Below the pieces are notes generated by a model, which worked only from the letters and a program-made list of their open reading frames with translations, had not been told where the DNA came from and ran no database searches. DNA of 64,000 nucleotides from Paracoccus marcusii (GTDB taxonomy: Bacteria; Pseudomonadota; Alphaproteobacteria; Rhodobacterales; Rhodobacteraceae), in assembly GCF_028621715.1 (NCBI RefSeq), contig NZ_CP117466.1:1126501-1190500 (forward strand), given 5' to 3'. The position numbers and the translations under genes were made by a program. How positions within the stretch are numbered: the stretch's first letter is position 1; each line of letters starts with the position of its first letter. Positions 45,363 to 56,694 of this stretch are shown one piece after another.

Positions 45363-46877
45363 ATGACCAAACCCGTGATCCTGTGCATTCTGGACGGCTG
45401 GGGCCAGTCCACCCGATCCGAACAAAGCGCCCCGGACCGGGCGGCGACCCCGAATTTCGACCGTCTGATGCGCGACTGTCCCCATGCGACGCTGGTGACG
45501 CACGGTCCCGACGTGGGCCTGCCGCGCGGCCAGATGGGCAATTCCGAGGTGGGTCACACGAATATCGGCGCCGGACGCGTGGTCGCGATGGACCTGGGCG
45601 CGATCGATCTGGCGATCGAGGATGGCAGCTTTGGCCGCAACGCGCCGCTGCTGGCGTTCATCGACCGGCTGAAGGCCACCGGCGGGACCGCGCATCTTCT
45701 GGGTGTCGTCTCGGATGGCGGTGTTCACGGTCATATCGTCCATGTGCTGGCCGCGGCCCGCGCGGTGGCGCAGGCAGGCGTGCCGGTTGTGATCCACGCG
45801 ATCACCGACGGTCGCGACGTGGCCCCCGATTCGGCACCGGGCTTCCTGGCCACGCTGCAGGACGGCCTGCCCGCGGGGGCGCAGATCGGCACGGTGATCG
45901 GTCGCTATTACGCACTGGATCGCGACAGCCGCTGGGACCGGGTGCAGCGCGCGTTCGACGCCGTCGTCGCCGGACAGGGAGAGGCCGCGCCGGACGCCGC
46001 GTCCGCCATCGCCACGGCCCATGCGCGCGGCGAGATGGACGAGTTCGTGCCGCCCTTCGTCATCGGTGGCTATGCGGGTGCGCGGGATGGTGACGGGGTC
46101 TTTTGCCTGAACTTCCGCGCCGACCGCGCGCGTGAAATCCTGTCTGCCCTGGGCGATCCCGTCTTCGACGGCTTTGACGCCGCCGCACGCCCGGCCTGGG
46201 CCGCGATGCTGGGCATGGTCGATTACTCGACCCGCCATGACAGCTTCATGCAGGCGGCCTTTCCCAAGCGGCAGGTGCAGAACACCCTTGGGGCCTGGGT
46301 CGCGGCCAAGGGCCTGCGCCAGTTCCGCCTGGCCGAGACCGAGAAATACCCCCACGTGACCTTCTTCCTGAACGGCGGCAAGGAAACGCCGGAACCGGGC
46401 GAGGATCGCCATATGCCGCAAAGCCCCAAGGTCGCGACCTATGACCTGGCGCCCGAGATGGCGTCCGTCGAGGTCACCGACAAGCTGGTCCAAGTGATCG
46501 GTCAGGGCTACGATCTGATCGTGGTGAACTATGCCAACCCCGATATGGTCGGCCATACCGGCGATCTGGACGCGGCCGCCCGCGCCTGCGAGGCGGTGGA
46601 TCGCGGCCTGGGCCGGATGCTGGCCGCGCTGGACGCGGTCGGGGGGGCGGCGGTGATCTGCGCCGATCACGGCAATTGCGAACAGATGATCGACCCGGTG
46701 ACGGGCGGGCCGCATACCGCGCACACGCTGAACCCGGTCCCGGTCATCGTCAATGGCGCGCCGGGCGTCACGGGTCTGCGCGACGGGCGCCTGGCCGATC
46801 TGGCGCCGACGGTCCTGGCGCTGATGGGGCTGGATCAGCCCTCCGACATGACCGGGGAAAGCCTGATCGTCCGATGA
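45363..46877 (+). CDS. gpmI: 2,3-bisphosphoglycerate-independent phosphoglycerate mutase GpmI
   Basis: GpmI interconverts 3- and 2-phosphoglycerate in glycolysis with two Mn ions. The 504-residue protein of the alkaline phosphatase superfamily has the metal Asp11 in CILDGWG, catalytic Ser61 in GQMGNSEVGHTN, and NYANPDMVGHTGD and CADHGNCEQM in the C-terminal half. GAGGCTCCG precedes the ATG. Its stop overlaps the next gene by four bases. Confidence 0.96.
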   Translation: MTKPVILCILDGWGQSTRSEQSAPDRAATPNFDRLMRDCPHATLVTHGPDVGLPRGQMGNSEVGHTNIGAGRVVAMDLGAIDLAIEDGSFGRNAPLLAFIDRLKATGGTAHLLGVVSDGGVHGHIVHVLAAARAVAQAGVPVVIHAITDGRDVAPDSAPGFLATLQDGLPAGAQIGTVIGRYYALDRDSRWDRVQRAFDAVVAGQGEAAPDAASAIATAHARGEMDEFVPPFVIGGYAGARDGDGVFCLNFRADRAREILSALGDPVFDGFDAAARPAWAAMLGMVDYSTRHDSFMQAAFPKRQVQNTLGAWVAAKGLRQFRLAETEKYPHVTFFLNGGKETPEPGEDRHMPQSPKVATYDLAPEMASVEVTDKLVQVIGQGYDLIVVNYANPDMVGHTGDLDAAARACEAVDRGLGRMLAALDAVGGAAVICADHGNCEQMIDPVTGGPHTAHTLNPVPVIVNGAPGVTGLRDGRLADLAPTVLALMGLDQPSDMTGESLIVR

Positions 46878-48043
46878 GAACCCGCCTTGCCCTGGCGCTC
46901 TGCGCCGCCCTTGCCGGTCCGGCCTTTGCGCAGACCACCCCCGCCAACCAGGCGGTCGCGGATGCCGAGGCCGCCGCGGCCCTGCTGCGCGCGGCCATCG
47001 GCCAGCTGGCCGAGGCGGTCAGCGCCGACGACCAGGTGGTGGCCCTGACCGAGGTCATTCGCGGATACGAACTGGGCCTGGCCGCCCTGCGCGGCGGCCT
47101 GCGCCAGGCCAGTGGCCGCGAGGCCGAGCTGCGCGACCGGTTCGAGGCGCAGCGCGACCAACTGGCGCGCGTCCTGGGCGCGATGACCGCGCTGCAGCAA
47201 AGCCCCGAATCGACGATGCTGCTGCATCCGGCGGGGGCGCTGGCCAATGCGCGGTCCGGGATGATCCTGTCGGGCGTCACCCCCGGCCTGCGGGCCGAGG
47301 CCGAGGCCCTGCAGGCCGATCTGGACGAGATCGCCACCGTCCGCCAGCTGCAGTCGAACGCCGCCGGCATGCTGGGCAGCGGCCTGGACAGCGTCCAGGA
47401 GGCCCGCCGCCTGCTGGCCAGCGCCGTGACCGACCGCAGCTCGATGCCCGCGCGATATGCCGAGGACCCTGAGGAGCTGCAGGCCCTGCGTGCCGCCGCG
47501 CAGAGCTTGGACGATTTCGCGACCGGCATCGCGCGGATGGAAAAGGACGTGGGCGCGCCCATGGACGATTTCGAGGGCGCGCGCGGCAGCCTGGCCCTGC
47601 CGGTGGTGGGGACCGTGCTGCGCCCCTATCGGGAGCCGGACGCGGCGGGGGTCAGCCGACCGGGCTGGGTGATCGCCACCGCCCCCGCGGCGCTGGTGCA
47701 GACGCCCTGGCCTGCGACGATCCGCTATCGCGGGCCGTTCCTGGATTACGGCAATGTGATGATCGTCGAGCCCGCGCGCGGCTATCTAATGATCTTCGCA
47801 GGCCTGTCCCAGGTCTTCGGAGAAGTGGGCGACGTCTTGAAGGCGGGCGATCCGGTGGGCTTGATGGGGGGCGCGGAAGCCCCCGCCCAGGAATTCGGAT
47901 CGCAATTCGTCGCCGATGCCGCCCAGGGCGCCGAGGCCGGACGCAGCGAGACGCTGTATCTGGAACTGCGCCAGGGCAATGAAACGCTGGACCCCGCCGA
48001 CTGGTTCGTGCTGAATCCCGTCGTCGACCCGCAACAGGACTGA
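46874..48043 (+). CDS. EnvC-like murein hydrolase activator (degenerate LytM domain)
   Basis: This 389-residue periplasmic protein has a signal peptide (cut after PAFA, residue about 20), coiled-coil stretches (about 28-75 and 90-250) and a C-terminal LytM/M23-like domain with LDYGNVMIVEPARGYLMIFA. The zinc-binding His and HxH of active M23 peptidases are missing, as in E. coli EnvC, which activates amidases at the division site instead of cutting itself. It lies between gpmI and ctpA, the order seen in many Alphaproteobacteria. Confidence 0.86.
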   Translation: MRTRLALALCAALAGPAFAQTTPANQAVADAEAAAALLRAAIGQLAEAVSADDQVVALTEVIRGYELGLAALRGGLRQASGREAELRDRFEAQRDQLARVLGAMTALQQSPESTMLLHPAGALANARSGMILSGVTPGLRAEAEALQADLDEIATVRQLQSNAAGMLGSGLDSVQEARRLLASAVTDRSSMPARYAEDPEELQALRAAAQSLDDFATGIARMEKDVGAPMDDFEGARGSLALPVVGTVLRPYREPDAAGVSRPGWVIATAPAALVQTPWPATIRYRGPFLDYGNVMIVEPARGYLMIFAGLSQVFGEVGDVLKAGDPVGLMGGAEAPAQEFGSQFVADAAQGAEAGRSETLYLELRQGNETLDPADWFVLNPVVDPQQD

Positions 48044-48059
48044 GGCAGGAAAGACCGCC

Positions 48060-49481
48060 ATGAGACATTATCTGATCGCAGGCCTGGGGGGCGTTCTGGC
48101 CGGAGCCCTGGCCACCACCCAGATCGCCGGTCCGCTGCTGGCGCAGGAGACGGCCGAGGGGAATGCCTCGGTCTATCAGCAGCTGGAGCTGTTCGGGAAC
48201 ATCTTCGAGCGCATCCGCACCGACTATGTCGAGGCACCCGAGGACAAGGAGCTGATCGAGGCGGCCATCAACGGCATGCTGACCTCGCTTGACCCGCATT
48301 CCAGCTTCCTGTCGGCCGACGATTATTCCGACATGCAGACCCAGACCCGCGGCAGCTTTGGCGGCCTGGGGATCGAGGTCAGCCAGGAGGAGGGTCTGGT
48401 CAAGGTCGTGGCCCCCATCGACGACACGCCCGCCGCGAATGCGGGCATCCAGCCGGGCGACTTCATCACCCATGTGAACGGCGAATCGCTGCTGGGCCTG
48501 CCTTTGGACGACGCGGTCGAGATGATGCGCGGCCCGATCGGGTCCGAGATCACCATCACGGTCCTGCGCGAGGGCGAGAGCGAGCCGTTCGACCTGACCA
48601 TGTCGCGCGACACGATCAAGCTGACCGTGGTGCGCAGCCGCGTCGAGGGCCATGCGGTCGTGCTGCGGGTGTCCACCTTCAACGACGAGACCTATGACAC
48701 GCTGCAGGCGGAACTGAAGAAGGCGGTCGAGGAAGCCGGCGGCATCGACCGGGTCACCGGTTTCGTGCTGGACCTACGCAACAACCCCGGCGGCCTGCTG
48801 AACCAAGCGATCAGCGTCAGCGACGCCTTTCTGGACGCCGGAGAGATCGTCAGCACCCGCGGCCGCAACCCGGACGAAAGCGAACGCTGGAACGCCGAGG
48901 CGGGCGATCTGGCCGAGGGCAAGCCGATGGTCGTGCTGATCAACGGCGGTTCGGCCAGCGCGTCGGAAATCGTCGCGGGCGCCTTGCAGGACCACCGCCG
49001 CGCCATCGTCGTGGGCGAGAAGTCCTTTGGCAAGGGTTCGGTCCAGACGGTCATGCCGGTGACCGCCGACAGCGCCATCCGCCTGACCACGGCGCGGTAC
49101 TTCACCCCGTCGGGCCGGTCGATCCAGGCCCTGGGCGTGCAGCCCGACATCCTGGTCGCCCAGCCCGCCCCGGCCCCCGAGGTCGAGGAGGAGGAAGCCC
49201 GCAGCAACAGCGACTTCAGCCGGTCCGAGGCCGACCTGCGCGGTGCCCTGGGCAACGATGTCAGCGACGAGATGCGCAAGCAGATGGAGGAGGAGGCCGC
49301 CGAGGTCGAGGCCACCGCCGCGTTGCGCGAGGAGGACTATCAGCTGGCCTATGCGGTCGACGTGCTGAAGGGTCTGGCCGCGGTGAACTTCCGCGCCGAC
49401 CAGGTGCCTGCCGCGGAGACGCCCGCGGTCACCGGTGAAGGTGCGGGCGAGGGGGCCGAGGCCGCCCCGGACCAGGGTTGA
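48060..49481 (+). CDS. ctpA: Carboxy-terminal processing protease CtpA (S41)
   Basis: CtpA is a periplasmic Ser/Lys protease that trims or degrades envelope proteins. The 473-residue protein has a signal anchor (about 5-29), a PDZ domain (about 95-180, with [16 protein letters not shown]) and the S41 core with the catalytic Ser in SASASE and Lys in EKSFGKG. An acidic tail of about 90 residues, rich in Glu and Ala, follows. AGGCAGGAAAG precedes the start. The neighbouring EnvC-like protein is typical. Confidence 0.93.
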   Translation: MRHYLIAGLGGVLAGALATTQIAGPLLAQETAEGNASVYQQLELFGNIFERIRTDYVEAPEDKELIEAAINGMLTSLDPHSSFLSADDYSDMQTQTRGSFGGLGIEVSQEEGLVKVVAPIDDTPAANAGIQPGDFITHVNGESLLGLPLDDAVEMMRGPIGSEITITVLREGESEPFDLTMSRDTIKLTVVRSRVEGHAVVLRVSTFNDETYDTLQAELKKAVEEAGGIDRVTGFVLDLRNNPGGLLNQAISVSDAFLDAGEIVSTRGRNPDESERWNAEAGDLAEGKPMVVLINGGSASASEIVAGALQDHRRAIVVGEKSFGKGSVQTVMPVTADSAIRLTTARYFTPSGRSIQALGVQPDILVAQPAPAPEVEEEEARSNSDFSRSEADLRGALGNDVSDEMRKQMEEEAAEVEATAALREEDYQLAYAVDVLKGLAAVNFRADQVPAAETPAVTGEGAGEGAEAAPDQG

Positions 49482-49485
49482 TCCG

Positions 49486-51919
<2,434 letters not shown>

Positions 51920-51954
51920 TATGGATCGCCTGTTTTGGACTGCCGAGGTTTCTT

Positions 51955-51978
51955 GGCCCGGATCTTGATGGCCCGGAT
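51955..51978. repeat. Direct repeat in the gap before the transglycosylase gene
   Basis: GGCCCGGAT occurs at 51955-51963 and 51970-51978, exactly 15 bases apart, in the 118-base gap between a hypothetical gene and the transglycosylase gene. It could be a regulator site or chance. No other structure is obvious there. Confidence 0.25.
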
Positions 51979-52037
51979 TTGGTCTTCTGCGTGCAGTCTA
52001 GACGAACCACTCCCGCTTGGGTAGGGCGCGGGCGCGC

Positions 52038-52370
52038 TTAGTGCAGCAGCGATTCCGGGTCCGGCGCGGTCCCGAACCAAGGCGTCATCTGCGCGATGAT
52101 GACAGAGTTTTCGGCCAGCGCCCGATCCATCAGCGCGCGTTCCGCCTCGTCGATCTCGTGGCCGTCGGCCAGACGCTCGTCCAGCGTGCCGTAGCCGGTG
52201 ACGTCCAGGGGGGCCATGTCGGCCTGCTTCAGGATCGCCACGGTCTCTCGCACGGCCTCGGGTTCGTCGTTTGCGGGGGCATAGCAGACCAGCCCCGCCC
52301 CGGTGGCGCCCTTGGGCAGACCGTCGCCCTTCCGCCTGCCCAGCTCGATGACCAGCGTGAAGACCTTCAT
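52038..52370 (-). CDS. Conserved-looking hypothetical protein, 110 residues
   Basis: I do not recognise a family. The protein is soluble, acidic, without signal peptide, membrane helix or Cys pair. It opens MKVFTLVIELGRRKGDGLPK, a beta-strand-like start, then alternates helices and strands and ends DPESLLH. It lies three bases after the DUF421 gene on the same strand, so the two are probably co-transcribed. Third-position GC bias supports coding. Confidence 0.7.
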   Translation of the reverse strand: MKVFTLVIELGRRKGDGLPKGATGAGLVCYAPANDEPEAVRETVAILKQADMAPLDVTGYGTLDERLADGHEIDEAERALMDRALAENSVIIAQMTPWFGTAPDPESLLH

Positions 52371-52373
52371 GGC

Positions 52374-53120
52374 TTACTCCATCGGTTTGGCGCCGCCCTG
52401 GGCGCTTTCGGCCCCTTCGGGCCATTCGGGGGCCTGCCACATGCGGTTGCCGCATTCGGGGCAGGGCGCACGGGTGGCGATGATCTGCGCGCCCGCGGAC
52501 GCGCCGCACATGGCACAACATGTCTGCCCGTCCATCGCAAGCGCCTTTGCGGGCGGGGGCGGGCCGTTCACCAGATGTTCGGGCGGCAGCAGCGACAGGC
52601 CGGGCTGCACCTGCGACCGGCGAAAGACGGACAGTCCGCCGCCCGCCTCCAGATAGGCGGCGCGCAGCTCTCCAAGGTTGCCGACGCCGGCCAGGCGCAG
52701 CATCGCCTTGATTTCGGCCAGGCCCAGGTCGCGCTGCGATGCCGCCTCGGGCAGGATGCGCCCGTCCAGGACCAGCGCCACGGGGCGGCCGTCGATGATG
52801 CGCTTGGCCCCGTCGAACCGCACGATCAGCCGGTCCAAGACTTTGTTCAGCCCGACGACCACGGTGATGACCGCCATCGCCGCCAGCAGCGGCACGTCGG
52901 GATAGAACATCGCGTCGCCCACAGCGGACCCCAGAGCGATGACCAGCAGGAACTCGACCATCGACAGCTGCGCCACGCCGCGCCCGCCGATCCAGCGGAT
53001 CATCAGCAGCGCATAGACATAGACCAGCACGGTGCGGACCAGGATCTCGGCATAGAACAGGGGTGGATGCTCGCCCAGGAACATCCGGGCAAGATCGAAG
53101 GGGATGACCGGTTGGTCCAT
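52374..53120 (-). CDS. DUF421 (YetF-like) membrane protein with C-terminal zinc ribbon
   Basis: The 248-residue protein has about three membrane helices (about 23-43, 53-70, 77-95), then a cytoplasmic YetF-type domain with RPVALVLDGRILPEAAS and the motif where a helix follows DLGLAEIKAMLR. The tail (from about 195) carries two Cys pairs, Cys202/Cys205 and Cys220/Cys223, spaced like a zinc ribbon. That addition is not part of the basic DUF421 plan. The function of the family is unclear. The ATG at 53120 has AAAGGCC before it; an upstream ATG at 53153 is less likely. Confidence 0.85.
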   Translation of the reverse strand: MDQPVIPFDLARMFLGEHPPLFYAEILVRTVLVYVYALLMIRWIGGRGVAQLSMVEFLLVIALGSAVGDAMFYPDVPLLAAMAVITVVVGLNKVLDRLIVRFDGAKRIIDGRPVALVLDGRILPEAASQRDLGLAEIKAMLRLAGVGNLGELRAAYLEAGGGLSVFRRSQVQPGLSLLPPEHLVNGPPPPAKALAMDGQTCCAMCGASAGAQIIATRAPCPECGNRMWQAPEWPEGAESAQGGAKPME

Positions 53121-53233
53121 GAAAGGCCTTTCGCGGCAGTGAATGCTGCACAACCTATAACCGTGCCCGAACCGAGGGGTTCCGCCGCCCGGTCCCGCCC
53201 GCTAGGGTCCGCGCAGCAGCAGGGGGGCATGCC

Positions 53234-53704
53234 ATGAGCGACAGTCTGGAGCGGGTCCGCGCGGCCCTGGACGCGGCCGGCGTCGCTGTCGACATCCGCG
53301 AGATGCCGGGCAGCACCCGCACCGCCACCGAGGCCGCGGACGCGGTCGGCTGCGCGCTGGACCAGATCGCCAAGTCGATCATCTTTCATGGCCAGGACAG
53401 CGGAGCGGTGCTGCTGTTCCTGACCGCGGGCGGCAACAGGGTCGATCCCGACAAGGCCGCGACGCTGGCCGGAGAGCCGTTGAGCCGGGCCGATGCGGCG
53501 CTGGTGCGGGCGCGCATGGGGTTCGCCATCGGCGGCGTCGCGCCGGTGGGGCATCTGTCGCCGGTCAGGGCCTTTCTGGACCCGCGCCTGGCCGAATTCG
53601 CGCAGGTCTGGGCTGCGGCGGGCACACCGCGCCACGTCTTTGCCATCGCGCCCGACCGGCTGCAGGCCGTGACCGCCGCACGGACCGGTGATTTTGTCGC
53701 ATGA
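53234..53704 (+). CDS. YbaK/EbsC-family aminoacyl-tRNA deacylase
   Basis: The 156-residue protein has the YbaK/ProXp fold, with CALDQIAKSIIFHGQD and the conserved Lys, LFLTAGGNRVD, and GFAIGGVAPVGHLSP. Relatives hydrolyse mischarged tRNA (for example Cys- or Ala-tRNA-Pro). The exact substrate cannot be told. The gene stands alone, divergent from the DUF421 gene across a 113-base gap. Confidence 0.86.
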   Translation: MSDSLERVRAALDAAGVAVDIREMPGSTRTATEAADAVGCALDQIAKSIIFHGQDSGAVLLFLTAGGNRVDPDKAATLAGEPLSRADAALVRARMGFAIGGVAPVGHLSPVRAFLDPRLAEFAQVWAAAGTPRHVFAIAPDRLQAVTAARTGDFVA

Positions 53705-53756
53705 ACCCCGCGGCGGGTCCGGGGCGTTGGAACGCGACATCTGAAAGGAAGCCCCA

Positions 53757-54593
53757 ATGACCCAACCCATGATGACCCTGAACGACGGCCGGACCATGCC
53801 CCAGCTGGGCACCGGCATCTGGCAGATCGAGGATGCGAAGACCCCCGAGGTCGTGGCCGAGGCGCTGCGCGTCGGATACCGGCTGATCGACGGTGCCGCT
53901 GCCTACAAGAACGAGGCCGGGATGGGCCGGGGCATCCGCGACAGCGACGTGGCCCGCGACCAAATCTTCGTCACGTCCAAGCTGTGGAACGATGCGCAGG
54001 GGCATGACGCCGCGCTGCGGGCCTTTGACGCGACGATGGAGCGGTCGGGGCTGGATTATCTGGACCTGTACCTGATCCACTGGCCGTTGCCGGCGATGGA
54101 CGCCTATGTCGACAGCTGGAAGGCGCTGATCCGCCTGCGCGACGAAGGGCGCGTACGGTCCATCGGCGTCGCAAACTTCCACGAGCCGCATCTGCGTCGC
54201 CTGATCGACGAGACGGGCGTTGCGCCCGCGCTGAACCAGATCGAGCTGCACCCGTCGCTGACGCAGGAGCGCATGCGGGCGGTGAACAAGCAGCTTGGCA
54301 TCGTCACGCAAAGCTGGACCCCCCTGGGCCGTGGCGACAGCTTCGACGCCCCCGCGATCCGCGATGCGGCGGCGCGCACGGGGCGGACGGTGGCGCAGGT
54401 GATCCTGCGCTGGCACATCCAGCATGGGCTGTCGGTCATTCCGAAATCGGAAAAGCCCGAACGCCTGGCCGAGAATTTCGACGTGCTGGACTTTACCCTG
54501 ACGCCCGAGGAGATGTCGGCCATCGACGCGCTGGACCGCGGCCATCGCACCGGGCCGGACCCGGACACGTTCGACTATCGTCAGCCGCTGTAA
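53757..54593 (+). CDS. Aldo/keto reductase, 2,5-diketo-D-gluconate reductase type
   Basis: An NADPH-dependent aldo/keto reductase of 278 residues. The catalytic tetrad is visible: Asp in LIDGAAAYKNE with the Tyr of the same motif, Lys in VTSKLWND, and His in LYLIHWPLP. The NADPH-binding VIPKSEKPERL is near the C-terminus. The motif is usually DTAxxY; here it is DGAAAY. A physiological substrate is not evident; neighbours are unrelated. GAAAGGAAGCCCCA precedes the ATG. Its end overlaps the end of the converging formamidase gene by 13 bases. Confidence 0.9.
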   Translation: MTQPMMTLNDGRTMPQLGTGIWQIEDAKTPEVVAEALRVGYRLIDGAAAYKNEAGMGRGIRDSDVARDQIFVTSKLWNDAQGHDAALRAFDATMERSGLDYLDLYLIHWPLPAMDAYVDSWKALIRLRDEGRVRSIGVANFHEPHLRRLIDETGVAPALNQIELHPSLTQERMRAVNKQLGIVTQSWTPLGRGDSFDAPAIRDAAARTGRTVAQVILRWHIQHGLSVIPKSEKPERLAENFDVLDFTLTPEEMSAIDALDRGHRTGPDPDTFDYRQPL

Positions 54594-55375
54594 CCCAGCA
54601 GGCGACGCATCAGGGGGCTGGCGGGGTCCGCCAGTCCCTCGATCACGTCGAAATGGTGGCGGCCGGGGTCGATGACGCATTCGGTCGCCGCGCCCAGCCC
54701 CGCCCAGGCATTCGCCAGCAGCCGAGCATGGCGGATGAATTCGGGTCTTTCGGCCCCCCCAACCCAAGTCGTGACCGGGATGCCCGTGCGGGGTTCCAGC
54801 AGGGCGGGGCTTTCCAATGCGGCCTCGGCCGCGTCCAGGCGCAGGGTGTCGTTCATCGCCGTGCGCATCAGCGGGCGCAGGTCGGTCAGCGGAGAGATGG
54901 GCACGCAGGCGGTGACCCGCGCGGCAACCGTCTCGGACAGCACCCCCGGACAGATCATCCGCGCCGCCAGATGCCCGCCCGCCGAATGACCGGTCAGCGC
55001 GATGGGCCCTACGATGCGACCCGCCGCCTCTGCGATCTGCTCCGCAACGATGCAGGTCATGTCGGCGATGCGCGCGTCCGGCGCCAAGGGATAGCCCGGC
55101 ATGGCGCAGGCCCATCCCGCCGCCAGTGCACCGCCCGCCAGATGCGACCACAGCGTCGGGTCGAACCGCATCCAGTAGCCGCCATGGATGAACACCATCA
55201 GCCCGCGCGGGTCTCCCTCCGGCAGGAACAGATGCCCCCGGCCCAGATCCTGCGGCGGATGGGCGGCGCGGAAGGCCGCCGCCGCCTCGGTCCAGCGGGG
55301 GACATAGGTGTCGGCATGCGGGATATGCGCGCCATTGGCATAGGCGTCGTCCCAGTCGGTGATCTGATACAGCAT
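54581..55375 (-). CDS. Kynurenine formamidase, alpha/beta-hydrolase type
   Basis: The enzyme would hydrolyse N-formylkynurenine to kynurenine. The 264-residue alpha/beta hydrolase has the HGGYW oxyanion motif (FIHGGYWMRF), the nucleophile Ser in TGHSAGGHLAAR, and a late His in DPGRHHFDVIEGL. The HGGYW form and the position divergent from kynureninase support this over a generic esterase. GAGGGGGAACC precedes the ATG at 55375. The gap to kynureninase is only about 60 bases. Confidence 0.82.
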   Translation of the reverse strand: MLYQITDWDDAYANGAHIPHADTYVPRWTEAAAAFRAAHPPQDLGRGHLFLPEGDPRGLMVFIHGGYWMRFDPTLWSHLAGGALAAGWACAMPGYPLAPDARIADMTCIVAEQIAEAAGRIVGPIALTGHSAGGHLAARMICPGVLSETVAARVTACVPISPLTDLRPLMRTAMNDTLRLDAAEAALESPALLEPRTGIPVTTWVGGAERPEFIRHARLLANAWAGLGAATECVIDPGRHHFDVIEGLADPASPLMRRLLGYSG

Positions 55376-55436
55376 GGTTCCCCCTCTTTCGGGCAACCAA
55401 TCGCGGCGCTATCGTCGCGTCAAGAGGGAGCCCATG

Positions 55437-56624
55437 ATGACCGATTTCACCAAGACCCGCGCCGCGTTCCACCTGCCGGACGGCATGACCTATCTGGACG
55501 GTAATTCGCTCGGGCCGATGCCCCGCGCCGCCGCCGACCGGGTCGCGACCATGATGGCCGACGAATGGTCCCAGATGCTGATCACCGGCTGGAACAAGGC
55601 GGGCTGGTATGTCCAGCCGCGCAAGGTCGGCGACCGCATTGCCCGGCTGATCGGCGCGGGGGATGGCCAGGTGGTCATGGGCGACACGCTGTCCATCAAG
55701 GTGTTCCAGGCGTTGAGCGCGGCCCTGGCCCTGCGGCCCGACCGCCGGGTGATCCTGTCGGACAGCGGCAACTTTCCGTCGGACCTGTACGTGGCCGAGG
55801 GGATCGCCCGCGCCCTGGGCGCGACCCTGCGCGTCGTGTCCCCCGAAGAGGTCGAGGCGGCCATCGGTCCCGACCTGGCCGTGCTGATGCTGACCGAGGT
55901 CGATTACCGCACCGGCCGCCGCCACGACATGTCCACCCTGACTGCCCGCGCGCATGACGCCGGCGCGCTGGCCATCTGGGATCTGGCCCATTCGGCGGGG
56001 GCCGTGGACGTGGACCTGCTGGGGTCGGATGCCGATTTCGCGGTGGGCTGCACCTATAAATACCTGAACGGCGGTCCGGGGGCGCCGGCCTTCATCTGGA
56101 CCCATCCGCGCCACGCCGAACAGGCCGAGCCGATCCTGCAGGGCTGGATGGGCCATGCCGCGCCCTTTGCCTTCGACCAGGAATACCGCCCCGCGCCGGG
56201 GATCGAGCGGATGCGCGTGGGCACGCCCCCCGTCATCGCGCTGAGCGCGTTGGAGGCGTCGCTGGACATCTGGGACACGGTCGACATGGCCGCGCTGCGG
56301 GCGCGATCGATCGAACTGACCGAGGCGTTCATTGCGGGGGTCGAGGCACAATGCCCAGACCTGGTCCTGAACAGCCCGCGCGACCCGGCGCGGCGCGGAT
56401 CGCAGGTCGGGTTCCGCCATCCGCAGGGCTATGCGGTGATGCAGGCGCTGATCGCGGCGGGGGTGGTCGGCGACTTTCGCGCGCCCGACGTGCTGCGCTT
56501 TGGGTTCGCGCCGCTTTACAACGATCTGGACGACGTGTCGCAGGCGGTCGCGACCTTGGCGCGAATCCTGCGCGACGGCAGCTGGGACAGTGCGGAATTC
56601 CGTCGCAAGGCTGCGGTGACCTAG
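55437..56624 (+). CDS. kynU: Kynureninase KynU
   Basis: KynU cleaves kynurenine to anthranilate and alanine. The 395-residue PLP enzyme has TYLDGNSLGPMP at the N-terminus, the SDSGNFPSDLYVAEG loop, WDLAHSAGAVDVDL, and Lys208 in CTYKYLNGGPG as the PLP lysine. Two ATG codons at 55434 and 55437 follow GAGGGAG; the second has the better spacing. With the divergent formamidase it covers two steps of tryptophan breakdown. Tryptophan 2,3-dioxygenase is not in the window. Confidence 0.94.
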   Translation: MTDFTKTRAAFHLPDGMTYLDGNSLGPMPRAAADRVATMMADEWSQMLITGWNKAGWYVQPRKVGDRIARLIGAGDGQVVMGDTLSIKVFQALSAALALRPDRRVILSDSGNFPSDLYVAEGIARALGATLRVVSPEEVEAAIGPDLAVLMLTEVDYRTGRRHDMSTLTARAHDAGALAIWDLAHSAGAVDVDLLGSDADFAVGCTYKYLNGGPGAPAFIWTHPRHAEQAEPILQGWMGHAAPFAFDQEYRPAPGIERMRVGTPPVIALSALEASLDIWDTVDMAALRARSIELTEAFIAGVEAQCPDLVLNSPRDPARRGSQVGFRHPQGYAVMQALIAAGVVGDFRAPDVLRFGFAPLYNDLDDVSQAVATLARILRDGSWDSAEFRRKAAVT

Positions 56625-56694
56625 GGTAAGGGGGCTTTCCAAGGCGGCCAAAACCGTCGACAGATTGAGCCACAGATGTCGTGGATCGGTTCCG

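Noticed and set aside
46874..48043. Active M23 metallopeptidase.
   Set aside because: The zinc-binding His residues are absent, so it is described as an EnvC-like activator instead.
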